Origin: Lucinisca nassula
Lineage: Eukaryota; Mollusca; Bivalvia; Lucinida; Lucinidae
Assembly: GCA_963580285.1 (NCBI GenBank)
Contig: OY757021.1
Location: 93,235,221 to 93,299,220, forward strand
DNA length: 64,000 nt
Reading direction: 5' to 3'
This document shows positions 11,186 to 21,995 of this stretch, piece after piece; position 1 is the stretch's first letter, and each line of letters starts with the position of its first letter. The notes beneath the pieces are model-generated. The model worked only from the letters and a program-made list of their open reading frames with translations, did no database searches and was not told where the DNA came from. Made by a program: the position numbers and the translations under genes.

Positions 11186-11362
11186 CTGCCTAATGAAACT
11201 AATATATGGTGTATATGCATGGACGGTCCGATTCGCACCATTTTGCCTGGGCAGGCTTAGACCTTCTAAGCGGTTTACCAGTACTCATGTGCGGTCGGTT
11301 TCAGCTCTTGGTGGAAGCATCATACAGCCCAATCTATTTCTCCAAGCCCCGATCGGATGTAT
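11186..11362 (-). mobile_element. SINE-like repeat S1, partial
   Basis: Shares the GCATGGACGGTCCGA, GCCTGGGCAGGCTTAGA and AAGCGGTTTACCAGTACTCATG phrases with the copy at 6424 but lacks the tail half. Confidence 0.6.
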
Positions 11363-11479
11363 GGTACATGAAAAGGTTTGCATCTGTTCAGTTGGATAAT
11401 TATCTTAACTGCGTTTATAATGGCTTTTCTTTGTGTGTGTGTGTGTGTGGGGGGGGGGGGGTACGGCCCTTTCCAGATT

Positions 11480-11665
11480 ATTTCACTCATATCGAGTCGA
11501 TCGTTCATCAGAGGTTGGCGAAAACCGGAGTACCCGGAGAAACCACCTGACCTTATGTTGCAGAACTTGGCGTCTCACATGTGACCCGAGCGAGGCTCGA
11601 ACCACAGCGGTGAGAAACCTAATGACTAAGAGTCAGCGCTCTTATCCACTAGGCCACCGAGAGCC
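11480..11665 (-). mobile_element. tRNA-derived SINE
   Basis: On the minus strand the head GCTCTCGGTGGCCTAGTGG ATAAGAGC has a good pol III A box (TGGCCTAGTGG), and GGTTCGAGCCT about 45 bases later is a B box. The body continues with GGTTTCTCCGGGTACTCCGG, a phrase known from animal SINE bodies. It is tRNA-like and not a functional tRNA gene: the stems do not fold into a full cloverleaf by eye. It lies in the intron of the 313-residue gene, in the same orientation. Confidence 0.75.
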
Positions 11666-13171
11666 GTGCTTTTTCTGTCTGAAGAAAAGTTGTGATTATC
11701 AGTTGTGAATGAGGCGGTTCTAAAGAGCACCTACATTCTATGTGTGTCCTTTCTTCTGAAGAAAATTTGTGATTATTAAATGTAAATGAGGCGTTGCTAT
11801 GGACATTTTATGTTTGGAGTAAAAATGAGAAAAGGAAACAATCTGACAAATGGGATTTCTACACATGTGATAGACGTCATTATACACCCCCAAAAACATA
11901 CCATTATAATTTTGACCCCCATAAACCCCACTTTTATATAGTGAAACTGAGGTTGACAGGGTATCTATCATTTCACTAACAAAATTGAAAGCATCGTCTC
12001 CTAAATAACCTAAATAGTGTTGACGGAGACGTTAAATCTCAAACCAAACAAACAATACCATACATGCAAAATATTGAAATAGACTTGTACATGTATATCT
12101 CTCATAATTTTAATTGCTCAAATTTGAAATGGCAAACTCATTCCGCAAACTGGGGTTTACAAGGGTATATATTTTTTCATTTTTACTCAATATAAACAGA
12201 TGGTGAGAACTCAATAAAACCGCGTCTATGAGGCGGTCCTAATGAGCACCCACAATCTATATATATGATTAACGCGAACAAGAAATGTATTTAAAAACGT
12301 CTGTCAATTCACTTCCAAATCGGTGCACTGTCGTAATGGCGAGCCACGCCAAAGCATATTTACTTTGTATATCATCAAACGAATACTTTAGTTTATTTTT
12401 ATTTTTTTCTTCTTCTTTTCTTTGCTAACTCATTGATATAATTATGACTTCCAAATTGAAACTAATTTGTATTGAAAATAAATGTTATAATTAATCATGT
12501 TAAAATAAGTAAAATAACTCAATACATTACGATAGCAAACTCGTCATATATGATAATGGAATCTCCCACCTAGTAAGTTTGGAGTGGTCCATTTCTTATT
12601 ATAGGGTGCCAGGTTTGTCTTATTAGCGGTATGTTTTGCAAACAGGGTAGACCTAAATCAGACGCCGCGTTTTGTGGCGTCTGATCTGTGCCGACTCAGT
12701 TTGCCGTTAAGCATATATGGGTTCAAGTGGCCCTTTTCCTATATCCAGAAAAAGCATTGTTCACTTAAAAATATGTTATACTGGTCAAATCATAAATTGT
12801 GAGTGCTTCTAAGAACCGCCCCATTGAGGTGGTGCTAGCGAGTATCTACAATCCATGTTTTAGCCAAAATAAGGAACAGCATGCATATCCCTTTATTGAA
12901 AATTAATGTAAGAAATTAACAATAATTTAAAAAAAAAAAAAAAAAAAAAACAAAAAAAAAACACACACACACAACCGTGAGCTAAAGTGGCATTTTTATC
13001 ATATCCCCAGAATAAACAATATGTGATACTTTTCTTATTTCTGGTCCAGACCATGACAGATTGTCAATACTTGTTAGAACCGCCTCATTGATTGTTTCTA
13101 AGCTTTTAGCGAAAATAAGAAACATAATATATACCGCCTAAACCCCAATTTTTATTTTTTTCTTCTTTTTT

Positions 13172-13463
13172 CGGCCCCCGCCCATCGGGGCTTGAAGAAA
13201 TAGATGGGCTGCATGTTGCTTCCACGCAGAGCTGAAACCAATCCGCACACGAGTGCTGGTAAACCGCTTAGAGAATCTAAGCCTGCCCAGGCAAAGCGGT
13301 GCGAGAGTCGGCCCGTCCATGCTTATAAACCCTATTGGTTTCATTGGGCAGCAGGGCTTGAGATGTCATTTCATCTCAATGTCGGGTAAAAGTCCCACAA
13401 AATTGGAAGCAACGTCTCCAAAATGACCTTTACAGTATTGACGAGGACGTTAAACCTCAAATC

Positions 13464-13490
<27 letters not shown>
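13172..13490 (+). mobile_element. SINE-like repeat S1, near full length with poly(A) tail
   Basis: The most complete plus-strand copy: GCCCCCGCCCATCGGGGC at the head, through TTGGTTTCATTGGGCAGCAG and AATGTCGGGTAAAAGTCCC, to GACGTTAAACCTCAAATC and a long A tract. The tail confirms its direction. Confidence 0.7.
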
Positions 13491-13494
<4 letters not shown>

Positions 13495-13714
13495 TTTTTT
13501 TTTACAGGAGAATGTATTATTTGTGTTCCAAACGATAGATTTTGAGTACCCACAATTATACATATATCTCAGATTTTTGTCTTGAGATATGAAAGAAAAC
13601 ATTATCCTGTATACGAGTGCAATCATGCAGTAAATAAAACTGTATTAATGACACACTGGCATTAGGAATAATACTGATAAATAATAATAAATGTTGATCA
13701 TATAATATAATTAC

Positions 13715-13741
13715 CTTGAAAGAATCTGTATATGGTGGCAT
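13715..13741 (-). CDS. First coding exon of the 313-residue gene
   Basis: ATGCCACCATATACAGATTC begins a 27-base exon encoding MPPYTDSFK and ends AAG before the donor GTAATT. The phase (zero) fits the acceptor at 11054, where CTC AAA CAG CTA GAG continues the frame into the large exon. The joint reads MPPYTDSFK then LKQLEMTR. The ATG context (CAACAGAATGCC) is reasonable. A nine-codon exon is short enough to be chance, but the combination of start, donor, phase match and promoter-like sequence just upstream supports it. RNA evidence across the junction would settle it. Confidence 0.5.
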
Positions 13742-13829
13742 TCTGTTGATGGATAATCGAAGATGGAAAGTTTAACGTTGATAATTATTTTGAGGTGGAA
13801 CTGTTGTCTTGACTATGTCGAACTAACTG

Positions 13830-14130
13830 ATGTTATAAGGCCTCCGTATACAGTCCCTTCTATTATACTTCGTCCATCTGTCATGCATATTTACTCACTT
13901 TTTGCGTCAAGATTATGATAAAAGCCACACGGAGTCGATGGTCCGTTCAAAGCCCATCAATGGATGCCCTACTCGAGCCACACGCACGTTCAAAACCAAT
14001 CAAGTTTTAATTGGTAGCGATAAAAGCCGTGTATACTCCGAGTCGCACCGTCTTTCAAAGCCAATCACCCGTCTAAATGGTGTTTCCTGCAAAATTGTTA
14101 AGCTTTCAGCTTGTTATGTTTAATAATTAA
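13830..14130 (-). promoter_or_regulatory. Candidate promoter of the 313-residue gene
   Basis: Upstream of the start on the minus strand there are three ATTGG (inverted CCAAT) boxes in GCTTTGAA-linked contexts (near 13950, 14000 and 14065) and a TATAATA-like box near 13864. Two imperfect direct copies of about 100 bp (GATAAAAGCC...TTCAAAGCC(C/A)ATCA) carry them. CCAAT boxes and the position relative to the ATG are the only basis. Confidence 0.35.
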
Positions 14131-14339
14131 GTCTGTACGAATGAGAAAAATGAAAGTTAAATGTGCAACTGGCGAATACTCAGAAACCACTGTGCATTTG
14201 ATCAGATTCTTCGCATGTCTCGGTGACACATCAAATGTTATCCATCACATCAAAAAATGACCATGCCCGGGGACATTTTGTGTTTCACAAACACATCTTG
14301 TTTTTTTTTTTTTTTTTTCTTGTTTCCATAGGTTACCAC

Positions 14340-14735
14340 TCTCTGGGCTAATTCAGCAGACGACAAATTGTTGATTTTTTTTTTCTTATTTTTCCCAGAA
14401 AACAGGACTTGACATCTCATGCAAATTGTCGCCTATTTGTACATGGTACTAGTGTGCGGGCAATGGAAAGTGTTAACGCTCTGCATGCTGGGTATTACCA
14501 GCAGAGGACAGTTTGAAATATTTTCCATATACAAATAGGCTACTCCAAATAGGAGACATTTGCATGAGATGTCAAGTCCTGTTTTCTGGGAAAAATAAGA
14601 AAAAAAATCAACAATTTGTCGTCTGCTGAGGCAGACTCGTAGAGGGGCTACTGTCAAATACTCAGACCAACAAAAAGAAAAAAAAGATCTGGTCTTCTTT
14701 GTTTTCATGGGAGGTAACTCCGTCAAAAATATTCT
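14340..14735. mobile_element. Foldback element with about 80-bp arms
   Basis: TCAGCAGACGACAAATTGTT, then TTTTTCCCAGAAAACAGGAC and TTGACATCTCATGCAAAT, at 14352-14430 are inverted at 14555-14632. GGTTACC...GGTAACTCC flanks form a further outer pair. The spacer includes a CATGCTGGGTATTACC segment. No coding. Confidence 0.7.
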
Positions 14736-14880
14736 CTCAACATTAGGGCGGGTTTGGGTCGATTAACAAAGATCGATCGTTTGTCAATCGACCCCAAGCT
14801 GTCCAAGGTGTCATGTGAGTTATGTTGCAAATGTGCGATACTTACTGATCTTTAATTGTCGGGATTCTGGTATTGTTCTA
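14736..14880. other. Unannotated spacer
   Basis: It contains GGTCGATTAACAAAGATCGATCGTTTGTCAATCGACC, an imperfect inverted repeat whose arms are GGTCGATT and AATCGACC. A related GGTCGATTGACCAACAATCGA lies at 9194. No gene. Confidence 0.35.
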
Positions 14881-14899
14881 TGTATGTATGTATGTATGA

Positions 14900-14951
<52 letters not shown>

Positions 14952-15056
14952 TGTGTGTGTGTGTATGTGTGTATGTATGTATGTACCCACGTACGCATGT
15001 ACAGTGTATGTATGTATGATACGGAAAATGTATGCAAATATGGCTGTATGTACTAA
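14880..15056. repeat. TATG/TG microsatellite
   Basis: (TATG)n then (TG)n with one GGTG interruption, then (TATG)n. Open frames through it encode only Cys/Val/Met/Tyr or His/Thr repeats and are artefacts. Confidence 0.95.
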
Positions 15057-15071
15057 GGAGAAGATATATGA

Positions 15072-15949
15072 TGATGATGATGATGATGATTTCGTGTTTA
15101 ACGACGCGTCAACCCTCTTTTTGGGTCATAAGCGTCAAACGGTTAATGGTTAACGGCAATTAGAATTATGAGGATATTAAAATGAAAAAGTTAGTTTGAT
15201 ATGTATAAAAATCTTAAACAGTTAAATCTTATGAAAAAGTCCAATTTCTTTTAAGAATAAAATAATATTTTCAAAAGGTACATCTTGAAACAATTGTTGC
15301 AAAGTGTCAGCTTTGAAGTATAAGTTACTGGACTGTGAAAAGTCTACACATTCAATTTAAATATGTTTCACAGTAAAAATGGCTGATCACAGCTTACACA
15401 GGAAGGCTGTTCATCACCATTTAAAATAAAAGAATGAGTAACTCTAGTATGGCCAATGCGCAGTCGTGTTAATACTACATCCTCTTTCCTGGAAAACTGT
15501 GGAGGAGAGCATTTAGTTCCAACGACAGGTTTAATGGCATGGAGTTTGTTATTTATTGCACGGTCCCATTCGCCTTGCCATTCCGACAAGATGTATCTAT
15601 TGATAAATGGTTTAAAATTATTAAAAGGAATTTTAAAAACAGACGGATCAAGATTGAGCGATTCCTTTGCTTTCTTGTCAGCAGACTCATTGCCGACAAT
15701 GCCAATATGGCTCGGAAGCCAACAAAACAAGATTTGGTGTGTTTTAGAAATTTCATGATGTTTTTCGATCAGTTTTTGTATTTGAGGATTTTTAGATGAT
15801 GAATGGTCAAAAGCCTTAAGCACAGAAAGTGAATCAGAAAATATAATTGCTTTTTGAAATGATGAAGAACTGATAAAATCTAAAGCTATGTCTATTGCTT
15901 TGGCTTCAGCTGTAAAAATAGATGAACCATCTGGAAGGCGCAAGGTTTG
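15072..15949 (-). pseudogene. 5'-truncated LINE fragment with RNase H domain and target duplication
   Basis: On the minus strand the frame opens with LRLPDGSSIFTAEAKAI, the first RNase H block, with the metal-binding Glu of FTAE. IFSDSLSVLKAF follows with the conserved Asp, then FCWLPSHIGIVGNESADKKA, the classic His/Asn-Asp C-terminal block. This is the RNase H that removes template RNA in I-like or jockey-like LINEs. The C-terminal tail (LTRLRIGHTRVTHSF, then CVSC) runs into a frameshift near 15370. The next block, FTVKHI, continues in another frame with one in-frame stop and ends near 15200 (GLFHKI). A 3' UTR ends GTCGTTAAACACGAAATC plus (ATC)n. The 15-bp sequence GGAGAAGATATATGA flanks both ends (15057-15071 and 15950-15964) as a target-site duplication. 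The reverse transcriptase is absent. Confidence 0.88.
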
Positions 15950-16144
15950 GGAGAAGATATATGACGCAATACTTATGATTAGATAAGCTCTGTGTAAAAA
16001 TCAACATTATTTTTAGTAAATAGCGACAAAAGCACGCGCGCGCGAACACAGGCACGTACGCGCGCTTGTATGTATTTATGTACTTGAGATCTAAGCACGC
16101 ACGCACGTACATGCGCGCGAATGTATGTATGTAATAACTATGTT

Positions 16145-16445
16145 GTTTGTTTGTTTGATTTGGGGTTCAACTTCCCCCGTCAACACTGTATGGGTCATTT
16201 TGGAGACGTTGTTTCCAATTTTGTGGGATTTTACGCGACATTGATATGAAATGACATCTCAAGCCCTGCCTCCCAATGAAACCAATAGGGTTTATATGCA
16301 TAGACGCTTCAACCCGCACCTCCCCTCCTGGGCATGTTTAGAACCTCTAAGCGGTTTACCAGTACTCATGTGCGGTTCGCTCCAGCTCTGCGTGGAAGCA
16401 TCATGCAGCTTACCCATTTCTTCAAGCCCCGACGGGCGGGGGCGA
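16145..16445 (-). mobile_element. SINE-like repeat S1
   Basis: Near full-length minus-strand copy: TTTGTTTGTTTGATTTGGGG tail at the left and GCCCCGACGGGCGGGGGC head at the right. It is preceded at 16020-16140 by CACGCGCG/ACGTACG-rich low-complexity sequence. Confidence 0.7.
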
Positions 16446-16576
16446 TGTATGTGTGTATGTATGTGTTAGATCTGAGATAGGAAAGAATTGTCTTACGGTT
16501 TTGTAATAAAGAAAATATACCATGCATGACTGTATACATTTTGTTTTATGTTGTTATGAGTACATCAGTCCACACT

Positions 16577-16643
16577 GTATGTATGTATGTATGTATGTAT
16601 GTATGTATGTATGTATGTATGTATGTATGTATGTATGTATGTA

Positions 16644-16706
<63 letters not shown>

Positions 16707-16806
16707 ATGTATGTATGTATGTATGTATGTATGTATGTATGTATGTATGTATGTATGTATGTATGTATGTATGTATGTATGTATGTACGTGCATACGTAC
16801 GAACGT
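16577..16806. repeat. Long GTAT/GT/GTAT microsatellite
   Basis: (TATG)n about 70 bp, (TG)n about 40 bp, (TATG)n about 95 bp, decaying into ACGTGCATACGTACG. Open frames across it are artefacts. Confidence 0.95.
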
Positions 16807-16939
16807 ACGTACGCACCTTTGGTTCACCTTGACCTACATGTATTTTACATCAAGGTCAAATTTGGTCACTTAGACATTGTATGGAAACAAGAAATATCTT
16901 TAAAAAAGATATGCGGCGTAGATTTAATTGGAAGGTTGT

Positions 16940-18040
16940 TTAGAAACCAGTGCTTCAGCTGAAGTGCACGACCCGCCGGATGCTTTTAGCTTTATGAGTG
17001 TTACCATATATGGGTATGGTGGCCATTTTGGTCATGTGACCTGGACCTAAAACGGTTCCCCCAATAAATGCGCCTTATCGTAAGGAGCAAAAATATATCT
17101 TATACTTTAGTACTGTTTTCTGAATCGTTTGCAGGAAAAAATGAATTCTCACTTTTCCAATACAAAAGCATATGTGTCAAAGTTTGACCTAGGCACAAAG
17201 AAGGTCAAGGTCAACCCAGGGTCACCATTTTAGCAATTTATGATGGGCCTACGTCCCAGATGCTATTTATCAAGTTTCGTGGAAATCTGCCCAGTGGTTC
17301 TGGAGAAGACTATTTTGAAGGGTTTTTACTATATATGGCTTGGCGGCCATTTTGGTCATGTGACCTGGACCCCATGAGCAAATTTTGGTTTTCCCCATCC
17401 CATAGAGGCTCCATATGAAATTTGACCTTAATCGGCCCAACGGTTTCCGAGGAGAAGCAGTTCGAGAATTTTCACATTTTTCGCCTCGGCGAGGCTATAC
17501 TAAATGGAATGTCATATTTCGCAAGTTCATTGGTTAGATCTCATTGATATCTATCAGTATGCCAAAAATTGTTTAAATATTCCAAGCGGTTAAGTCACTA
17601 TCACCAATTTTCACAAACGGGTTACGGACGGACAGACAGACAGACCGTATATGGCTTGGTGGCCATTTTGGTCATGTGACCTGGACCCCATGAGCAAATT
17701 TTGGTTTCCCCCATCCCTTAGAGCCTCCATATGAAATTTGACTTCAATTGGCCCAACGGTTTCCGAGGAGAAGCAGTTCGAAAATTTTCACATTTTTCGC
17801 CTCGGCGAGGCTATACTAAATGGAATGTAATATTTCGCAAGTTCATTGGTTAGATCCCATTGATATCTATCAGTATGCCAAAAATTGTTTAAATATTCCA
17901 AGCGGTTAAGTCACTATCACCAATTTTCACAAACGGGTTACGGACGGACAGACAGACTGACACGGTGATTTTAGGGCACTCTTAGAAAATCAACCGACTT
18001 CAGTCGGTCGCTTTTTCTGCGGATCGTGCAATATGAGCTA
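16940..18040 (+). mobile_element. Helitron-like non-autonomous element 3
   Basis: The 5' end has a CTTCAGCTGAAG hairpin followed by TGCACGACCCGC. The 3' end has a CCGACTTCAGTCGG hairpin and then GCGGATCGTGCA, giving a 12-bp subterminal inverted repeat with one mismatch. GGACGGACAGACAGAC runs end each internal unit. The interior includes two direct 316-bp copies (17335-17650 and 17651-17966) sharing GGTCATGTGACCTGGACCCC and TTCGCCTCGGCGAGGC. No CDS. Confidence 0.65.
17335..17966 (+). repeat. 316-bp direct tandem duplication inside element 3
   Basis: ATGGCTTGG(C/T)GGCCATTTTG starts at 17335 and 17651, and the copies run to the same GGGTTACGGACGGACAGAC ending. Differences are few, so the duplication is recent. 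Confidence 0.85.
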
Positions 18041-18589
18041 TAATAGTGACAGCAACAATTGTCTAGCTATGAAATGGTTTACTGTATTCAAACAATTCAG
18101 ATGTCACGCGAGGAAAAATAGCTTTGCAGAGGGCGGTGTCCCGCCTGTTTGAGCTAAGGTCAATGTAAAAGGTCAATGTTAAAAACATGACCTCATTTCA
18201 AGAGCATATGATCTCAAGTATATGCACAACAAATAAGAAAACGTTATCATTCACTGTTTTTGAACACAAATTCTAGGGTTAACGTTTAGGGTTGTCGCTA
18301 TGGTGAACGTAAACGCATAGACGGACGAACAAACGGACGAGCAGACAAACGGACGGAAACTTGATCTTATGTGCACATAACTAAAACTCAAATTACACTT
18401 ATTCCTTTTCAGAATTTATATAACATTAATGATATTCGAAAATGTCCATTTTGTGTTAAAATGGAGGAGATAAAGTATGCTGAAGACAAATGATACACTG
18501 CAACTTTTATTTAGCATATATTGTAAATTAAACATCTGCCAATTTGTAATGCGATTATTACATGTTTTTGTCATGCTATATCTCTTTAT

Positions 18590-18792
18590 TGGTTTCATTG
18601 GGCAACAGGGCTTGAGGTGTCTTTCATCTCAATGTCGGGTAAAAGTCCCACAAACTTGGAAGCAACGTCTCCAAAATGACCTACACAGTGTTGATGGGGA
18701 CGTTATACCTCAAATCAAACAAACAATTCCTTTCGCAGAAAATTCTTCCTTTCGCGAAAGGAACCTTCCTTTCGCGTAATGGTTCCTTTCGC
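18590..18792 (+). mobile_element. SINE S1 tail half followed by a CCTTTCGC repeat cluster
   Basis: TTGGTTTCATTGGGCAACAG to GACGTTATACCTCAAATC plus CAAACAA is a 5'-truncated S1 copy (18590-18727). Directly after it, TTCCTTTCGC recurs four times with one inverted GCGAAAGG (18728-18792). Confidence 0.65.
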
Positions 18793-18989
18793 TATATAGA
18801 CCAACCACGTGAAATTAGGTAAAAATAGCTATTCACCGCAGCAGTTACAGAATTCACTAGAATCCCAATTATACATATGACGTATGGTCATCAAAGGACA
18901 AGACGGTGAGCAAGCCGAAACTGTATATATTTTTCATTCAGGTCTCACATAAAAAATGAAACATCTCCTAGGTTAAAACTTCGGTAAAC

Positions 18990-20616
18990 TGTCGTATTTT
19001 TTGAGTAGATTTATTTATGCAAATCATTGACCAATGAAATGGTCATCTCCTTGGACATGTGGTTTTATTGACCAATGGAGTAACGAAAAATCTAGAACAA
19101 AAGCAAAGCCATAACGGCTACGCCGTAAAAAGGCAAAACTGTAGATTTTTCTGATTCTATTGTAGCCTGTGGCATCAGAATTGATATCGTCAATCAACTG
19201 ACTCGAAGTTTATCAATTCCAAAGGTCAAGGTCATTTACTGACCTTTGTCCTGGATGGCTCAGATTCAGTATTTTTATCTTCTCCACTAAAATTACTTCT
19301 TCTCTTTTCAAACTGCTGGGCTGATTGAAACCAAATCCATTAAAAGTTTGTTCATGGGATCTTGGTCACATGACCAAGATGGCAACCATCCCCATATATG
19401 GTAAAAACTTTTAAAAATCTTCTCAGGAACCGAATGGCCAATGGCCTTGAAACTTGGCTTGTAGCATCAGGGACTCGGCCCTTCCAAATTTATTGAAATG
19501 ATGACATTAGGTTGACCTCGACCTATTTTATGTCAAGGTAAAAAATTTTGTCACTCAGACATTGTATGGAAAAAGGCAAAACTGGATTTTTTTCTGATTT
19601 TATTGTAGCCTGTGGCAACAAAATTGATATTTGCAATCAGCTGAAGGGAAGTTTATCCATTCCAAACTTAAGGTCATTTACTGAACTTTGTCTTGGATGG
19701 GTCAGTTTCAGTATTTTTATCTTCTCCATTAAAACCACTCGACTCATTGAAACCAAATTACATACCTGTGAACCTCTTTCGGATGAGGCCATGAAAACTT
19801 ATTTGTTGGATTGGACACACACGACCAAGATGACTGCCATGCCCATATATGGTAAAAACCCTTTGGAAAGCTTATTCTTTCACACCAGACAAGGAAATCC
19901 GTGATTTTACCCTGGGATAGAAATTTATGTTCTGACCCTGGTGTTCCGACCCCAAATCCAATATAATCGCGTGTTTGATAAATGCACTTGTTGATTACAA
20001 CCTCATGCGCGGCGGCGTCATGCGTGACGTCACAAAACATTCCTGTTTTGCCATCACAAAATGACGGACGTCAGTAACCGAAGTGACAGCAGCATTAAAA
20101 ATTCGCAATAGAAATGGAAGGTATAGAAAAAGAATCCAATATGGGTGTGAGGGTTGGATAGAAAAATCCTTCCCTCGGGATCACTGTCCGGCATCACTTG
20201 GCAAGCCTCATGATGCCGGACAGTGTCCCTCGGGACGGATTTTTCCATCCATCCCTCACACCCATATAAGATTCTTATATTCTCAGGAACCAAATGACCC
20301 ATGACCTTGAAACTTGGTATGTTGCATTGGGAACTAGGGGGCCCTAACCAAATTTGTTAAAATGTTACCATGACTGACCATGACCTATTTAAGGTCAACT
20401 TTGATCACAAAGACCTTTGTATGTGAAAGCGGCAAAACTGGTTTTTTTTCCTATTCTGTTGTAGCCGGTGGCATCAAGATTGATATTCCTAGCAAGTTTG
20501 CTCAGATGGTGACCTTGACCTATTTTATATCAAGGTTGTATTTGGTCACTTGGGCATTTCTAGTTGGACAAAAATGCAAAACTGTGGCTTTTCTGATTGT
20601 CTTGTATCCTATGGCA
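18990..20616 (+). repeat. Tandem array, unit about 440 bp, with an inserted foldback
   Basis: The phrase GGCAAAACTG...TTCTGATT(C/T)TATTGTAGCC starts near 19132 and 19572 and again, diverged, near 20432 and 20570. Each unit carries AAGGTCAAGGTCATTTACTG and CATATATGGTAAAAAC. The array is cut at 20617 by a TTAA-flanked MITE and resumes at 26698 (CAATATTTACAATCAGCT). A degraded Helitron-like end, GAGCCTTTGGTTCAGGTGAACTAA in two pieces, lies at 27323-27346. Confidence 0.65.
19880..20280. mobile_element. About 400-bp insertion with a foldback core
   Basis: Comparison with the neighbouring array unit shows extra sequence between AAAGCTTATTCT and TCTCAGGAACC. Within it 20130-20278 is a foldback: AATATGGGTGTGAGGG, TCCCTCGGGA and CTGTCCGGCATCA are all inverted on the other arm. 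A TGACGTCA palindrome (CRE-like) lies near 20025. Confidence 0.6.
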
Positions 20617-21586
20617 TTAACCCATTCAGTACCAGAAACCCCAAAACGGGTACCCTGGCAAACAGTGCAGGCCCAGATCAGACGCCGCAGACCGCGGCAT
20701 CTGATCAGGGCCTACACTGTTTGCTAAAAAACAGCCATTTTCCAAATAAAATTTGATGAATACACAACCTGACACCCCAAAATTTTAAAATGAACTCCTG
20801 CTATATATAAGGAGGAAGATTCCATTTGGTACAAAAAGTATGGAACAGTATTTAGGTAAAAACTCAATTATGCAACATTGAGATTGCAATATGCAATTTT
20901 GATATTCTGTTATGCTATATTTATGGAACAGGATTTAGGTAAAAACTCAATTATGCAACATTGAGATTGCAATATGCAATTTTGATATTCTGTTATGCTA
21001 TATTCAGTTACAATTGTGCAAAATATTCCGCTTCTGCTTCTTCTAGTTCTCATTATTCTCGTTAAGTGGCGCTGTGATCGTTTTTCCGTAAACGTCCGCC
21101 TGTATTCGGAAGATACCAAAAAGAATCTGCAAGCGTATTGGTGACACGGAGGAGTGAAAGAAACGAGAGAACTATATTTTTGGCATAAAACGGACGATTT
21201 GGGGACATTACACCCTTGCCGATAAAATCATTTACACATAATTTTTATTTTATATGTCAGACCAGGAATCAGCTTTGCTGTGTTTGTTTTGTGTCCATGT
21301 TTTATCTAAATATATCGCAAATGTGTTCAGGCCATTGCACCTCTAAAATATAAATTTGTTGTAAATACTTATAATAATTTTGTATGGCACAGAAAGGCTC
21401 CTGTCCAATGTCGTGTAGACCTTGGTGAGACTGCTCCTTTATGATCACCTGAAGCAAACATAGTTACAACTCTCTTTTGTGAAAATGCTTTCAGATGAGA
21501 AACGACTTACGTTTCCTCTAACATTTATTTCTGATTTAGGGCATATCCAACGGAATTCTAAAACTAGGCATTTTGGTTCTGTTGTT

Positions 21587-21847
21587 TGATTTGATGTTTA
21601 ACGTCACCTTCAACACAGTATAGATAATTTTGGAGACGTTGCTTCCACTTTTGTGGGACTTTTACCCGACACTGAGATGAAATGACATCTCCAAGCCCTG
21701 TCGCCCAATGAAACCAATAGGGTTTGTAAGCACCGCTTTGGCTCGGTAGACTTAGATCCTCTAAGCGGTTTACCAGTACTGGTGTGCGGGTCGGTTTCAG
21801 TTCATGCAGCCCATCTATTTCTTCAAGCCCCGATGGCCGGGGGTCTG
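21587..21847 (-). mobile_element. SINE-like repeat S1
   Basis: Minus-strand copy with tail TTGTTTGATTTGATGTTTAA at the left and head GCCCCGATGGCCGGGGGT at the right; internal deletion near GTAAGCACCGC. Confidence 0.65.
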
Positions 21848-21995
21848 ATTCCCAGTTTGTTTTGTCACATGTTTATAAAGATGTTCGTAACTGTTTGTGT
21901 TAAATGCATTCATTAATTTATAAGAAAATAGAAAACTATCTGACTTTTTATACTAGATTTTTGGCTTCAAGTGACAAAACGCAAAGGTTTCCACT

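Larger units (their letters stand above)
11054..13714 (-). other. Intron of the 313-residue gene, filled with repeats
   Basis: Donor GTAATT at 13709-13714 and acceptor TTCAG at 11054 define a 2.66-kb intron. It contains a MITE-B left-end fragment (11113-11172), SINE copies, a TG/G tract (11430-11461), three worn palindromic MITEs (about 12175-12260, 12785-12870, 13060-13110), an AAACAGGGTAGACC palindrome (12637-12705), a SINE S1 tail (11985-12055) and poly(A) tracts near 12928. No further exon is seen. Confidence 0.55.

Noticed and set aside
11590..11665. Possible tRNA gene on the minus strand
   Set aside because: Same reason: tRNA-derived SINE head with a body attached.
14815..15153. Open frames rich in Cys/Val/Met/Tyr or His/Thr
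   Set aside because: They are translations of TATG/TG microsatellite in several frames; the same holds for 16522-16962.
19548..19904. 118-codon plus-strand ORF
   Set aside because: It follows the 440-bp array unit and runs into the inserted foldback; no domain is visible.
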